From: Acanthosepion pharaonis
Taxonomy: Eukaryota; Mollusca; Cephalopoda; Sepiida; Sepiidae
DNA: 64,000 nucleotides
Assembly: GCA_903632075.3 (NCBI GenBank)
Contig: CAHIKZ030005438.1
Coordinates: 977,001-1,041,000, forward strand
Direction of reading: 5' to 3'
Positions 53,411-63,960 of this stretch are shown piece by piece (positions within the stretch are counted from its first letter, which is position 1; each line of letters starts with the position of its first letter). The position numbers were made by a program, and so were the translations under genes. The notes beneath the pieces were generated by a model that was not told the DNA's origin, did not search any database, and worked only from the letters and a program-made list of their open reading frames with translations.

Positions 53411-53631
53411 TTATGTATATCGTCTTTTTACAGATATAGTCCATCTTAAATTATTACACACACGCACACACATACACGCACAGACACACACACACACACA
53501 CGGTTGTGCACTTTGGTAGATTAGTACGAATTTAATACTACTAATATTACAAGCTCTTCCCGAATTGAACACTTAGTCATTGGCGTGTGTTTTCACAGAA
53601 TAAGTACGTAAAAATTTGGCTTTCTTTCAGC
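53411..53631. other. Nothing recognised apart from short (CA)n
   Basis: CA-rich run at 53,457-53,500; otherwise no feature. Confidence 0.4.
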
Positions 53632-53717
53632 CGGGCTTCAATGGCTTAGGGGGAAAATCTTCGACTGTTGCCGGCTTGAAGCAATCGGATGTCTAGCCAC
53701 ACTGTCTGTCTGTGGAT

Positions 53718-53722
<5 letters not shown>
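53632..53722 (+). mobile_element. tRNA-derived SINE fragment (27.2 kb family)
   Basis: GGCTTCAATGGCTTAGGGGG, CGGCTTGAAGCAATCGGATG, TCTAGCCACA and GTCTGTGGATTAC parallel 27,168-27,275. The TA array at 53,719 forms its tail. Confidence 0.6.
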
Positions 53723-53753
<31 letters not shown>

Positions 53754-53779
53754 TATATATAAACATATATATGTCCGTG

Positions 53780-53817
<38 letters not shown>
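53719..53817. repeat. (TA)n tract
   Basis: Two TA runs separated by GATATATATAAACATATATA and GTCCGTG. Confidence 0.94.
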
Positions 53818-53819
<2 letters not shown>

Positions 53820-53989
53820 GGGTATAACAGCAAAATTGTCCAAATCGTATAACAGCATGGGATAAATGTCCATCGTACAAAATGTTTAATATCTAAAAAA
53901 ACCACTAAACTAAATCAGTTTCTTTTTTCCAGGTTTTCAGATAAGGTGTTGAGTCGCCTTGATACCATTTATCGTGAGAACCACTGAAA

Positions 53990-54260
53990 AACCCTTTGAG
54001 TTATTCAGTTAGAAAGCGAACACGTTAAAGTCATTTTCTATCAGCTTCACTATGTCTTCCCAACCAGTGAGAGGAAATGGATCATTCAGGCCTTCAGTAA
54101 TGGTACCAATATTCATACTCTGGCTTCCATTTCAAGTTCGAACTAAATACATTTTCATGTTCAAAGTAAAGTCCAATCGTAGAATTCCAGAAAGATATAT
54201 TTAATCATTTCTAACATAGAACGGTTCAAAGCTTACTCCAGTTGAGGTGCAATTGAAATG
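53990..54260 (+). mobile_element. Interspersed repeat (10.5 kb family), copy
   Basis: CACTATGTCTTCCCAACCAG, GAACTAAATACATTTTCATG then TTCAAAGTAAAGTCCAAT, and GATATATTTAATCATTTCTA match 10,548-10,840. Confidence 0.65.
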
Positions 54261-54404
54261 CACCGAAACAAAGTTGGACCTTTGTAGTGAGTAAACTGTT
54301 TTTGTCTATATGAAAAAATTATAATAAATAATTATTACGCTTCTATCTTTTGGATTGATACTGCGAACACTAGAATTTATATATTAGTTTCGTTCTCATT
54401 GCAC

Positions 54405-54406
54405 CG

Positions 54407-54455
<49 letters not shown>

Positions 54456-54475
54456 GGGGGGGAGAGAGAGAGATG
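54405..54475. repeat. (TA)n(GA)n
   Basis: About 15 TA units followed by GA-rich DNA with GGGGGGGG. Confidence 0.93.
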
Positions 54476-54599
54476 TAGATATTGGCACTCTCCCTCCATC
54501 GATCTGCGAATATTTATGCCTTCGGTGATTTTAATGCGTACCACGACATATGACTTAAACATTCTAATGTTAATGATGTTGCTGGTATTTAGACATTAA

Positions 54600-55912
54600 A
54601 ATTTTCCATTGCTCAATCCCTTACTCAAATCGTGGATTCCCCTACCCGTTTCTCTAGCATACCTCAACAACAGGCATCTCTACTTGATTTACTTCTCACC
54701 TCCTCTCTTCGCTCTTGCCGAGCTTCGCAACACTCTCCTCTTGGGAACTCCGATCGCGCTGTGTTATCTATTGATATTTCGTTGCAATCATCTATTAATC
54801 AGGAACCTCCTATTTAGAAGACCCCTTTCCCTTACCTGAATGCTGATTGGGACTCACTCTCCGACTTTCTTCGAGACACTTGGGCTGACAATTTAAACCT
54901 TCCAGTTGAGAATTACTCCACTGAGGTTTCCTATTGGCTCAAAGCCGGCATGGATGCTTTTGCTCCTTCTCGGAAATAACATTTGAAACCTCAATGTTAT
55001 CCATAGTTCACAGCAGTATACTCTGACGGTTTAGCCTACATGAACCACTATCTTTGAATATACCAGCGCGACAGCTCCCATCACGACAGACGCCTATTCG
55101 TTGCTACTCCTAATAAATGTAAGCGAGTCATCGAAGGAACTAAATCGCTGTTTGCTGAGAGAATGAGGCACTGTATTGCATCTAACAACTTCGCCTCTCG
55201 TGATTCCTGTAATAGTGTATTAAATAAGAGAAAGTTTTCTATTAATTCTCTCTTCAACCAATTCTTCTGCTGATAAAGTTGAATGTTTCGCCCGCAAATT
55301 CTTAAACTCTGCTCTTGACTCATCTGTAATTTACCTGCCTAAATTCCCACCTAAAACTGACTCTCTATTCATATAACCCTTTCCATATTTTCTGCTATCA
55401 TCTCTAAACTGGATATCCACAGGGCATGTGAACCTGATTGTATCTTTGTAATAACCATTAAGAAATCGCTCCTGTTCTCTCTAAACTCTATAATAAGTGC
55501 TTTCCCGCCTCTTGCTTTGCTTCCTGCTGAAAGTCCTCATCGGTTGCTCCAGTTTTAAGAACTCGTGTTAACCGTCTGACATTTCCAAATAACGACCTAT
55601 TAGACTTCTACATCTTCTTGGGAAATTCCTAGAAGCCTTAACCAATACTGAGTTGGTTAAACATCTAACATCACAGGGTCTTTTTTCAGACAAAAAATAA
55701 GGCTTTCGTTTCTCCAGGTCAACTGCTGATGTACTGACAATAACTGCGACAAGAGTCTCTTATGATCAATATAAGAATGGTGAAGCCCAGGCTGTAGCTT
55801 TGAACATCTCGAAAGCTTTCGACAGGGTTTGGCATTTAGGTCTTCTCCACAAGATGAAAAGTTACAGTGTCTCCGAACATTCTTTTGAACTGATCAAATA
55901 TTTCCAATAAAT
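54600..55912 (+). mobile_element. LINE relic D, copy 1: endonuclease end to RT motif A
   Basis: QIVDSPTRFSSIPQQQASLL then DLLLTSS, LGNSDRAVLSIDIS (endonuclease C-terminus: the SDR/SDH motif), DWDSLSDFLRDTWA, CKRVIEGTKSLFAERM, NSVLNKRKFSINSLF, KYRPIRLL-like, GFR.SRSTADVLT and ALNISKAFDRVWHLGLLHKM. In the last motif Asn replaces the catalytic Asp of RT motif A. Several stops and frameshifts. Ends where the TIR transposon at 55,916 starts. Confidence 0.75.
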
Positions 55913-55915
55913 GTA

Positions 55916-56483
55916 CAGGGTGGGGCAGAGCAACTTGCTTATTTAAATTTGGCGCCCTAAAGCTATGGTTGCTCCAAGGATGGTAGGGATGGACTTATTT
56001 GAGAGGGTGGGGCTTAAAGTTTGGTTCTTAACGTCCGTTATTTATTTTTTGTTTATTTTTCAGGAACCCCAGTGAGCATCATGGAGTGGGCGAATTTGGA
56101 ACGCGCTTTCGCTGTTGAGGCATTTTTTTCAAGCGGTCGCTCAATCGTCGCAACGCGACGTGCATTACGTAGACATTTCAATATTGCCCCCTGTGGTCGT
56201 GTTCCTGGCCGGAAGTCGATTGTTTCATGGGTAAACAACTTCAGGGAAACGGGTGATGTAAAGAAAAAGAAACCTGGCCTCCCACGAACATCAAGGTCAC
56301 CCCAAAACATTGACTCAGTGTATAGAGAAGAATGGACGCCATCTTACTGATATCATCTTTAAAACTGGTAAAAAATAAAATTTAAATGTTGAACTAGTTG
56401 CAGTTCAAAGAATTACATGTATACCTGCATTACTTGTGTTTTAATTGATATTCCAAATAAGCAAGTTGCTCTGACCCACACTG
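55916..56483 (+). mobile_element. Short Tc1/mariner-superfamily transposon with TA target sites
   Basis: Left CAGGGTGGGGCAGAGCAACT then TGCTTATTT; right, inverted, CAGTGTGGGTCAGAGCAACT then TGCTTATTT. The 29-bp TIRs have three mismatches. TA flanks both ends. At 568 bp it is far shorter than an autonomous element; it keeps only the transposase N-terminus. Confidence 0.85.
56081..56350 (+). pseudogene. Transposase N-terminal (helix-turn-helix, DUF4817-like) fragment
   Basis: From the Met at 56,081: MEWANLERAFAVEAFFSSGR, SIVATRRALRRHFNIAP, GRVPGRKSIVSWVNNFRETG, then a KKKKPGLPRT linker and SPQNIDSVYRE. This is the insect/mollusc-type transposase N-terminus that I recall as DUF4817. The frame ends at a stop soon after the linker, so the DDE catalytic domain is absent. 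An upstream Met at 56,021 would add 20 residues without homology. Confidence 0.75.
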
Positions 56484-56486
56484 TAT

Positions 56487-57210
56487 AATAAATGTAAACG
56501 TATCCTCGTAGAAGCTAAGTCTTTGTTTGTTGAGAGAGAGTGATTCACCGTATCGCGTCTAAAAGATTTAGCTCCCGTAATTAGTGTATTAATTAAATGT
56601 AAGTTCTTTATTTCTCCGCTCGTCAACTAATTTGAGAACTTGACATCTACTGCTGATAAAGCTGATTATTTCGCCCGTAAATTCTTTTTAAACTCTGCTC
56701 TTGGCTCATCTGGAGTTTCCCTTCTTAACTTACCACCTAAAACTGAATATCTGTTGAGTGATATGCATATAATCCTTTCTATGATTTCTACTATCATCTG
56801 TAACCTTGATCCCCACAAAGCATGTGGACCCGATGGTATCCCTATAATAGTCATTACTAAGTGTGCTCCTGAACTGGCTCCTGTTCTCTCTAAACTCTAT
56901 AATAAGGGTCTCGTTGCCTCTTGCTCTCTTGCCTCCTGGAAGTCCCCATCTGTTGTTCCAGTTTTTTAAGAACTCGTGCGAAACGTCCGATCCCTCCGAC
57001 TTTGGTGGGGAGGGTGGAACTTTTAGAGACCTTAATCAATGCTGAATTGCTTATGTATCTCACGTCCCTATAGATAAGAAGGGTAAAAGCCGGGCTTTAA
57101 CTTTGAACCTCTCGAAAGCTTTCAGTGGGGTTTGGCATGCGGGTCTTTAGTCACAGGCTGAAAACTTATGGTATCTCTGAACAAAACTTTGAACTGATCC
57201 AATCTTCGAG
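56487..57210 (+). mobile_element. LINE relic D, copy 2: linker and RT N-terminal part
   Basis: NKCKRILVEAKSLFVERE, STADKADYFARKFFLNSALG, LLNLPPKTEYLLSD, ILSMISTIICNLDPHKACGP, DGIPIIVITKCAPELAPVLS, KLYNKGLVASCSLASWKSPS, VVPVF, and a decayed LNLSKAFSGVWHAG motif A (Asn again in place of Asp). It starts at the same protein position where copy 1 already passed, so it is a second copy. Confidence 0.75.
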
Positions 57211-57715
57211 TGTGCCGTCATCGAATATTATCAAAATATCAATCTACGCCCCGTTGTTTTCCCAACTTCACCTTTTTTGACGGAATTCCTACTTTCCCAA
57301 GACAACATACACAACAAATGTGTTGAAAAATCAAATGAAAACGGCTGAATCCATCATTTGAACTTTCAGAGATGTATAATACTAAAAAAAATATTTTTTG
57401 AGTATACTAAATGACGTAATCTAAGGTCTAAATGCGTACACATTTCAGTTAACCTGATGAATATTCTTGAGCGTCTTTAAATTTAAAATTTCCTTTCGAA
57501 GATGCTATACGATGTAAGCTTGGTTCTAACATCTAAGCTTTTCAGTTAACCTCATGAATATTTATGTTCTTACGTTTAAAAATTTTGAGTAACTATCAAA
57601 TACATACTTGTCGCAAAATAAAACCATCACATTTGCTTTGATAAAGTCCGTCAAATGACGAAACGCGTCGGCTAAAACCTAAGTATAGTTTTCCTCTTGT
57701 CTTTTCATTCATAGA
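57211..57715. repeat. Terminal-repeat modules related to 53.2 kb
   Basis: Two direct copies of TTTCAGTTAACCT.ATGAATA at 57,445 and 57,539, then TTGATAAAGTCCGTCAAATG and ACGAAACGCGTCGGCTAAAA. The GACGAAACGCGTCGGCT edge is typical of the snapback terminal repeats in the window. No coding sequence. Confidence 0.6.
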
Positions 57716-57755
57716 TGCGCGCGCGTGCGCGTGTGTGTGTGTGTGTGTGTTTTGG
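57716..57755. repeat. Alternating GC/GT run
   Basis: GCGCGCGTGCGCGTGTGTGTGTG-type sequence, 35 bp, strictly alternating purine and pyrimidine (Z-DNA-prone). Confidence 0.9.
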
Positions 57756-57882
57756 CGCACTTACTTCAGTAGAGCAACGCTGAATTTGATGTAATCAGCC
57801 ACGGGCTATGAATGTATCTGACATTTTCTGGAATGATTTCTTTTGTCTGGTTCAATAATATTCGTCTGTTCGCTATTTCATC

Positions 57883-57924
<42 letters not shown>

Positions 57925-58019
57925 CACTCTCTCTCTTTCTCTTTCTCTTTCTTTCTTTCTCACTCTCTTTCTCTCTTTCTTACTCACTCTCTTTCTCTCC
58001 ATCTCACTCTCTTTCTCTT

Positions 58020-58052
<33 letters not shown>

Positions 58053-58339
58053 TTCTCACTCTCTTTCTCTCTCTCTTTCTCTCTCTCTTTCTCACTCTCT
58101 CTCTCTTTCTCTTTCTACCTGTCTTTCTCTCTCTTTCTCTTTCTCTCTCTCTTTCTCTTTCTCTCTCTCTTTCTCTTTCTCTCTCTCTCTTTCTCACTCT
58201 CTTTCTCTCCATCTCACTCTCTTTCTCTTTCTCTCTCTCTTTCTCTCTTTCTCACTCTCTTTCTCTCTCTCTTTCTCACTCTCTTTCTCTTTCTCTCTTT
58301 CTCTTTCTACCTGTCTCTCTTTCTCTTTCTCTTTCTCTC

Positions 58340-58372
<33 letters not shown>

Positions 58373-58443
58373 CTTTCTCACTCTCTTTCTCACTCTTTCT
58401 CTCCATCTCACTCTCTTTCTCTTTCTCTATTTCTCACTCTCTT

Positions 58444-58490
<47 letters not shown>

Positions 58491-58503
58491 CTCTTTCTCT
58501 TAT
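57883..58503. repeat. (TCTCTTTC)n polypyrimidine array
   Basis: 620 bp of CTCTCTTTCTCTTTCT and TCACTCTCTTTC units. A longer block (CTCCATCTCACTCTCTTTCT) recurs near 57,995, 58,208 and 58,402, giving a ~200-bp higher-order period. All frames here are artefacts. Confidence 0.95.
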
Positions 58504-58509
58504 TAATTC

Positions 58510-59060
58510 CGGAACAAGTCGATCGTATCCATAGAGTGATACGCAATCATAAGTATTTACTTACGTGCATAATATAAACCCGATGTTCAAATCCAACTTC
58601 GCAATGTCACTTTGATGCGATATTTTACTCTTACAGACCGAACCCGTTCGATTATATATGATAGCCAACTGAAGGGCAACTTATCTCGCTCGCGCTCAAA
58701 TCTATTTGACTAATTACCCAACAGATTTCAGTCTGAATCTGTCTAAACTTCTGAGATGACTTGTTATCTATTATTTACATCCTTTACTTGTGAACTGTTA
58801 TCGTCATTTTCTAATGCACACTTGGACTGATTCGAAACAATGCGAACAATAACTGAGCAACCCTTAAAAGAGAATAAGGCGCGTTATCCCTAGACATGAA
58901 CAACGACACGAGAACAATCAATCCCTGTAGATTAAATAAAGTGTCCAGCTCGAAATCACCTTGAAGGCTACTCAGATCGGCAAACACCTAATGAAAGCCG
59001 AAGGACAGAACGATCGAAAGGTTGTGATAACAACAACAAAGATGAGGAAAACTGTCAATG
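58510..59060. other. Nothing recognised
   Basis: Mixed composition, short chance frames only. Confidence 0.4.
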
Positions 59061-59066
59061 TAAATA

Positions 59067-60511
59067 CCGTATTTTCCGGCTTACAACACGCACTTTTTTC
59101 CCTAAAAAATACCCTGAAAAATACATCTGTGTCTTCCAAGACGAATGGTAAGCTCAAGTAAACATGGACGGATGAGGAGGCCCGTTAGTTGATATGATCT
59201 CTCAATTTATATTTAACGCAAAATACCACAAAATATGAAACAACACGAAGGAACACAAAACGGTTTTGTAACAACAACAATATTTATATATGTATAATGA
59301 TGTACAAGCATATGGGGTTACTATTTTTTTTTTTTTTTTTTTTGGTGTTATGTCCTTTTGACTGGATTTAAATTTTTACTAATGAAATATTTTTTATCTG
59401 CGCTCGTGAAAGTTGAATGACCTTGTCGCTCAAAATGTTCACTGTTAGAGAATTGAAAGAGTTATATAGCTGAGAAAATGCTGAATAAACTTTTAGCTTT
59501 AGAAGAGATGAATGTTACGTTAGGTTTGTAATTAGGTTTCCATTGCTTATAGTTGAATATTCGGAGTTTGAAATGAAGTTTGAAAAGTTCCCTAGGTTTG
59601 TAATGTAGTTTGCAAAATTTCCTACGTACGTGTATGTGTGCGTGTGTGAATATGTTTTCAGCGTCCATCCGAACCGGGATCGGAACGCAGTTTCCTTTAA
59701 GGCTACATTTTTGTTGGCGAATGAAATCAAGAAAAGAGGAAGAACGACTTTGTGTCTGATATTTATAACCAACGTAATCACGTGACAGGATCGAAAAGTC
59801 ATTGACAGATTTTGACGGAATTATTTTTTTGTCAGGTTCAAAACTAGGTCTATGTTATTCGGACATGGTTTAAATATTAAGTGACCAATCAGAAGCTGAG
59901 ATTTTCTGAAAATATGTATTAAGCTTTGTGATCCACTTTTTGCACAGAAATCGATATTGATATTCGGCATGATTTAAATATTAAGTGACCAATGAGAAGC
60001 TGAGATTTTCTGAAAATATATATGAATCTGGATAAGCTCTGTGATCCACTTTTTGCACAGATTTGTACAAAATTCAACATTGATAAGAAAGTGGTAGCGG
60101 GATGCTAAACGGTCATCTAATTGGCTTGACTGATAGGGACGTGGATTTATATGTTAAGTCATTACACTATAATGTTAGCTATCTATCTAATTAAGCCTTT
60201 TATATGGCGTAACCTCAATATTTAATTGTTACAAGTATTTCCAAGACTATAAACTTTCCTGGAGCCGAGCCACAATCTTAAACATGCTCTGTTTACTAGC
60301 GGCGGGAGCCTTTCTGCTTTTGACTAGTATGTCATTGCCATACAAATAATATCGGATTAGTGATTAATGTAAACAAATACGTGCCGCCAGTATATGAGGG
60401 ACTCTTAGTGAATGTGTTTTTGTATGAGAATTACTTTTTTTTCTTAGAAATTTCTTTCCAATATTAGAGTGCGTCTTGTAAACCGCAGCGTCTTGTAAAC
60501 CGGAAAATATG
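59067..60511. mobile_element. DNA transposon with CCGTATTTTCCGG ends, copy 1
   Basis: Left CCGTATTTTCCGGCTTACAA, then CACGCAC; right, inverted, CCATATTTTCCGGTTTACAA then GACGC. TA on each side. Length 1,445 bp. No transposase motif in any frame. The GACGCAC subterminal motif recurs. Superfamily not assigned. Confidence 0.7.
59858..60066. repeat. ~105-bp tandem duplication inside the transposon
   Basis: TTTAAATATTAAGTGACCAA, TGAGATTTTCTGAAAATAT and TGATCCACTTTTTGCACAG occur at 59,870-59,947 and 59,968-60,060 in the same order. Confidence 0.88.
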
Positions 60512-60635
60512 GTAATTATTTGTGACCTATAAATTATTGGTCTACCGAACAGAGAAGAACCAAGACTAAATGGTAAGAAACTACGTCTAGAATTAGTTTA
60601 TGATTTATTTTATTAAGAGGTTAGAAAGATAATTA

Positions 60636-61525
60636 CCAGTTTGCAAGACGCACATTCTTTTCCTAAAAATACCCCTAAAATTTCGTACGCCTCTTCCAAG
60701 ACCAATGTGAGGCAACGCCTAGACTTAAGTAAGCTTAGACGGTCGCCTAATTGGCTTGACTGATAGGGGCGTGGATTTGTATGCTGAGTCATTACAATAT
60801 AATGTTAGCTTAGTTGTTACATGTATTTCCAAAACTAGAAACCTTCCTGGAGCTGAGCCACAATTTTAAACATGTTCTGTTTACATCAGCGGCGGGAGCC
60901 TTTCTGCTCTTGAGTTGTGATTACTGTAAACAATACGTGGCACCAGTGTGTGAGAGTGCTGAATCCTTAAAGAGGTTACAAAGAAAGGTGATACTCGAGT
61001 GAAGGAACAACAACACGCGCGTAAATGAAAGAAAGAGAGGTTTATTGTAAAAGAGAATACACTACTGAAAGACAGGGAATCGGGTGGCAGGTTAGTAATT
61101 CCCGAAGCAAGGTTATTCACCTTACCTCCCCGCGAGTCGGGATGTGGTACAAAACCTTTTTTAATGCAAGACAAAACCGAGCCTGTAGGCTCGGGCAAAA
61201 AATTCCCCGTAGACTTCGTAAAATACGGGGTCGGGTAGCTGTCTACCACCCGAGACGAGACTCTTCCCTTCTGTGCTCTCTATATAGGCGATAGGGAGTG
61301 TGGGACATTCCATTACACCTCCTCCTGAGCTAATTTTCGCATTGGGGGTCGGGGCATAATTGTTTGAGTTTTTTCCTTTTCCTAGTACTTCTCCGTCTCA
61401 CCAGCACAAAACATGAACGCATGGTGAATGTGTTGTATGAGAATGACTTTCTTTTCTTACAAATTTCTATCCAATAATAGGGTCCGTTTTCCAAGCCGCG
61501 GAGTCTTGCAAACCAGAAAATACGG
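60636..61525. mobile_element. DNA transposon with CCGTATTTTCCGG ends, copy 2, split by an LTR
   Basis: Left CCAGTTTGCAAGACGCACAT, decayed; right, inverted, CCGTATTTTCTGGTTTGCAA. TA flanks. 60,738-60,960 matches copy 1 (60,105-60,420) with internal deletions; 61,415-61,525 matches 60,408-60,511. Between them sits an LTR insertion. Confidence 0.68.
60989..61317 (-). mobile_element. 3' LTR with polypurine tract
   Basis: On the minus strand it starts TGTAATGGAATGTCCCACAC and ends CCTTCACTCGAGTATCA (TG...CA). It holds a CCTATATAGAGAGC TATA-like box and an AATAAA signal near 61,040. Immediately upstream lies CTCAGGAGGAGG, a polypurine tract, so this is the 3' LTR of an element whose body is deleted. 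GC-richer than its surroundings. Confidence 0.72.
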
Positions 61526-61546
61526 TAATAATTAACAGATATTTTA

Positions 61547-62376
61547 TGAGGTGGTCAAAAAGTATTAGGACTGTTACTATGATGAGGGAGCTGAAATACA
61601 CAGAGTGAAACCATTTGGCACAGATTGACCTTGATCTCTGTCGCGCATGCACACTAAGTTATAACGTTCTTGCTCACTTCCCTTGTTTATAGCAGTGCTT
61701 GGATTTGGTTTGGTTTGTTTAACGGCATATCAACACCTTATGGGTCATTTAATGCAGAAAGGCAATTTCCTTGTGAGTTTTGGTAATTTGTTTTTCAAAA
61801 ATGTATTTCTGGTAATTTTTTTCTTATGTATTTTTATATTTTCATAGTTTGACTCCAGTTTTGTGATTCACTGTTTTCCTATAGCTGGGATCCTATCAGG
61901 TGCTTCTACCCTGAGTCAGGTTAGACCTGGGAACATAAGCAATTAAGAGATCGTTCCACCCTACTACAAACCTCCCGATTGCTGCCGAATGTAGTTTATC
62001 GTCATACCCAGGACGAGCAATGCTTGGTAGGAAAGTGCGTAGAGTGTGGTTGTCTCACCACACCGCAGAGTTTTCATTAGTGACCATGGCTTGTGCAGTA
62101 GTTTTAACTAAGCACAACATTCCCCAGCTCCGACAACCACCATATTCACTAGATTTTGCCCCTTGAGACTGTTTCTCTTTCCTAAAATTAAATCCAACTC
62201 GAAAGGAAGATTTGAAGACGTCGAATCCCAAAAAAAGAGTTCCAGGAATGCTTCCATTCCATAACGAGTGTGATTTAAGTAGAAGACTGTTTTGAAGGAG
62301 TTTAAATGCTGAATTGATATGTGCTGTAGTTTTCATTTTATAGCACCAGTCACTATACTTTTTTAATCAGACCTCG
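61547..62376 (+). mobile_element. Mariner relic split by a SINE-like repeat
   Basis: Left TGAGGTGGTCAAAAAGTATT; right, inverted, CGAGGTCTGATTAAAAAAGT. The plus strand keeps LTKHNIPQLRQPPYSLDFAP then DCFSFLKL near 62,105-62,180: the third catalytic Asp motif (SPDLAP in intact proteins). A stop follows DFAP. The central transposase is missing. Confidence 0.7.
61692..62066 (+). mobile_element. SINE-like repeat (ACGGCRTATCAAC family), complete copy
   Basis: Head GGTTTGGTTTGTTTAACGGC, ATATCAACACCTTATGGGTC. Middle CCTATAGCTGGGATCCTATC. Tail GAGTCAGGTTAGACCTGGGA, GAATGTAGTTTATCGTCATA, CCCAGGACGAGCAATGCTTG and AGTGTGGTTGTCTCACCACA. The last ~60 bp recur, inverted, at 63,385-63,470. Confidence 0.65.
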
Positions 62377-62389
62377 TATATTGGTTTAT

Positions 62390-63380
62390 ACAAGCTCTAT
62401 ACACCCGAAATTTTTAAAACATCCAGAGAAGAGTCTGTAATAAAAGTGATAAAATTGGCTTAGATATTTACTAGAGATCTGTATGTTCTTAGACCGTTCG
62501 TTAATATAAACATGGTAGGACCGATGAGGGAACTTTGTGAAACGTCGGCAGATATTGAAGATAATGCTTTACAAGGTATTTTTAATCCTTTCTTCCCAGG
62601 AGGATGCCACTAGGATGCAGGGAGTTACAGAGAGTAAAAGTGAAAGTGAAAGTGAAAGTAAAAGATAATGAGAAGAATGATAATGGGGAGTACTGAGGAA
62701 AGGACAAAAAAAAGGAACACGGTTCAAGAATATAGAAGATGGCGATTGACGTTACATTAAATTTTGAAGATTTTAGTTATGAGGGAAGCAAGAAAACGGA
62801 AGGGACTGCCATAGGTGGGAAGTGCGAGAAAAAATATTAAATTTGAAATGGCGGCTGCATCAAGCTCGTTAAACAGCAAAACGGTGAGACCTAGTTGCCA
62901 ATCTAGTAGCACGCTTAAATTCATGTAGTCTGGACAACAGGATAAAAAAGGTCATCTGATATCGTAATTATGTGCAAGAACAACCAGGAATCGATCCTGA
63001 TGAGCGTTGCGCTACACCGTAACTCTGCTGGAGGTAAGCATCAGCCTTGCTGGTGGAAAACAGAAAAAGGTCTCTCATATTATTAATAAAACGTTTTGGG
63101 AGGCTTTAAAAATATCGTGAAGGTGACGTAGGCAAAACAGCCTGAGATACCAAGCCCCTGGTAGGGAAAATCGGAGTAATATACCAGAGAGCAGCTCAAA
63201 TTATCCCTTTTATGATATGTCCATGAATCGTTCTGTCTCGCAAGATGTCTTGATTCCCAAGACCCATCATCATAATGACTGCTTGGAACAGTTCCTGTGC
63301 TAACGAAAATGTTATGCATCTACGCTGTATGTACAAGCTGTTATATGACGATGATCATCAAGCTGGTTCACTAATGAAAC
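62390..63380. other. No gene recognised
   Basis: Includes GATGAGGGAACTTTGTGAAA then CGTCGG (62,524), a repeat-edge-like motif, and (GTGAAA)n at 62,636-62,665. A 78-codon minus frame at 63,083-63,319 has no domain I know. Confidence 0.4.
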
Positions 63381-63384
63381 CTCT

Positions 63385-63475
63385 ACAGTGTGGTGAGACG
63401 ACCACACTCTACACACTTTCCTTCCAAGCATTTATCGTCCCGGGTATAAGGATAAACTACATCGGGAAGGACCTC
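63385..63475 (-). mobile_element. Inverted tail of the 61.7-kb SINE-like repeat
   Basis: TGTGGTGAGACGACCACACT, CACTTTCCTTCCAAGCATTT and CGGGTATAAGGATAAACTAC are the diverged inverse of 61,984-62,066. Confidence 0.6.
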
Positions 63476-63639
63476 TGGAGAGTCAAAATCGTCAACGTCC
63501 TATAATAAGAAAAAATCATCATAGTCTTCTTCAGTGTGTCGTGACTCTCCACCATTTCCTATCTGTTGTAGATCTTTTTGTAAGTTATACCTCTTCATCA
63601 TTACTCCCAGTCCCTGTTATGTGATCCAATTATACAAGC

Positions 63640-63960
63640 TTCTTAGGTAGATTGTTCGTTCTTCCCCTTCGTCCCTCAAGTTCTGTCAGTATCAAATTCC
63701 CCAAGCCTCTTTCCTCATTATCTGCCCTAGATTTTTTAGCTTTTCTTTCTGGTTCTAATTGTAAGTGTCTTTTTATTCCATTTTCCTTAAAGTTTTCTCG
63801 TTACCCACATCTTCATCCATGCTAGTCTTGGCATCATTCTGTAGAACCAAATCTCTGTTAACTCTTTCCCACCTCTCAGGATATTGTCCAGCATTCACTA
63901 CCATATAAGAAGATTGATATTACATTACAGTTCGGCACTTTTCTTTAATCATTTCAGTCC
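63640..63960 (-). mobile_element. LINE relic A-type fragment
   Basis: Minus strand: ECWTIS, IWFYRMMPRL, then LKSRAD.E-type text and a NLILTELEG-like end near 63,680. The order matches relic A at 12,430-12,700. Heavily mutated; it may continue beyond the window edge. Confidence 0.6.

Noticed and set aside
57812..58577. Two 240-codon Ser/Leu-rich frames
   Set aside because: Translations of the (TCTCTTTC)n array.
62055..62336. 93-codon minus-strand frame
   Set aside because: Antisense to the mariner C-terminal relic, which reads on the plus strand.
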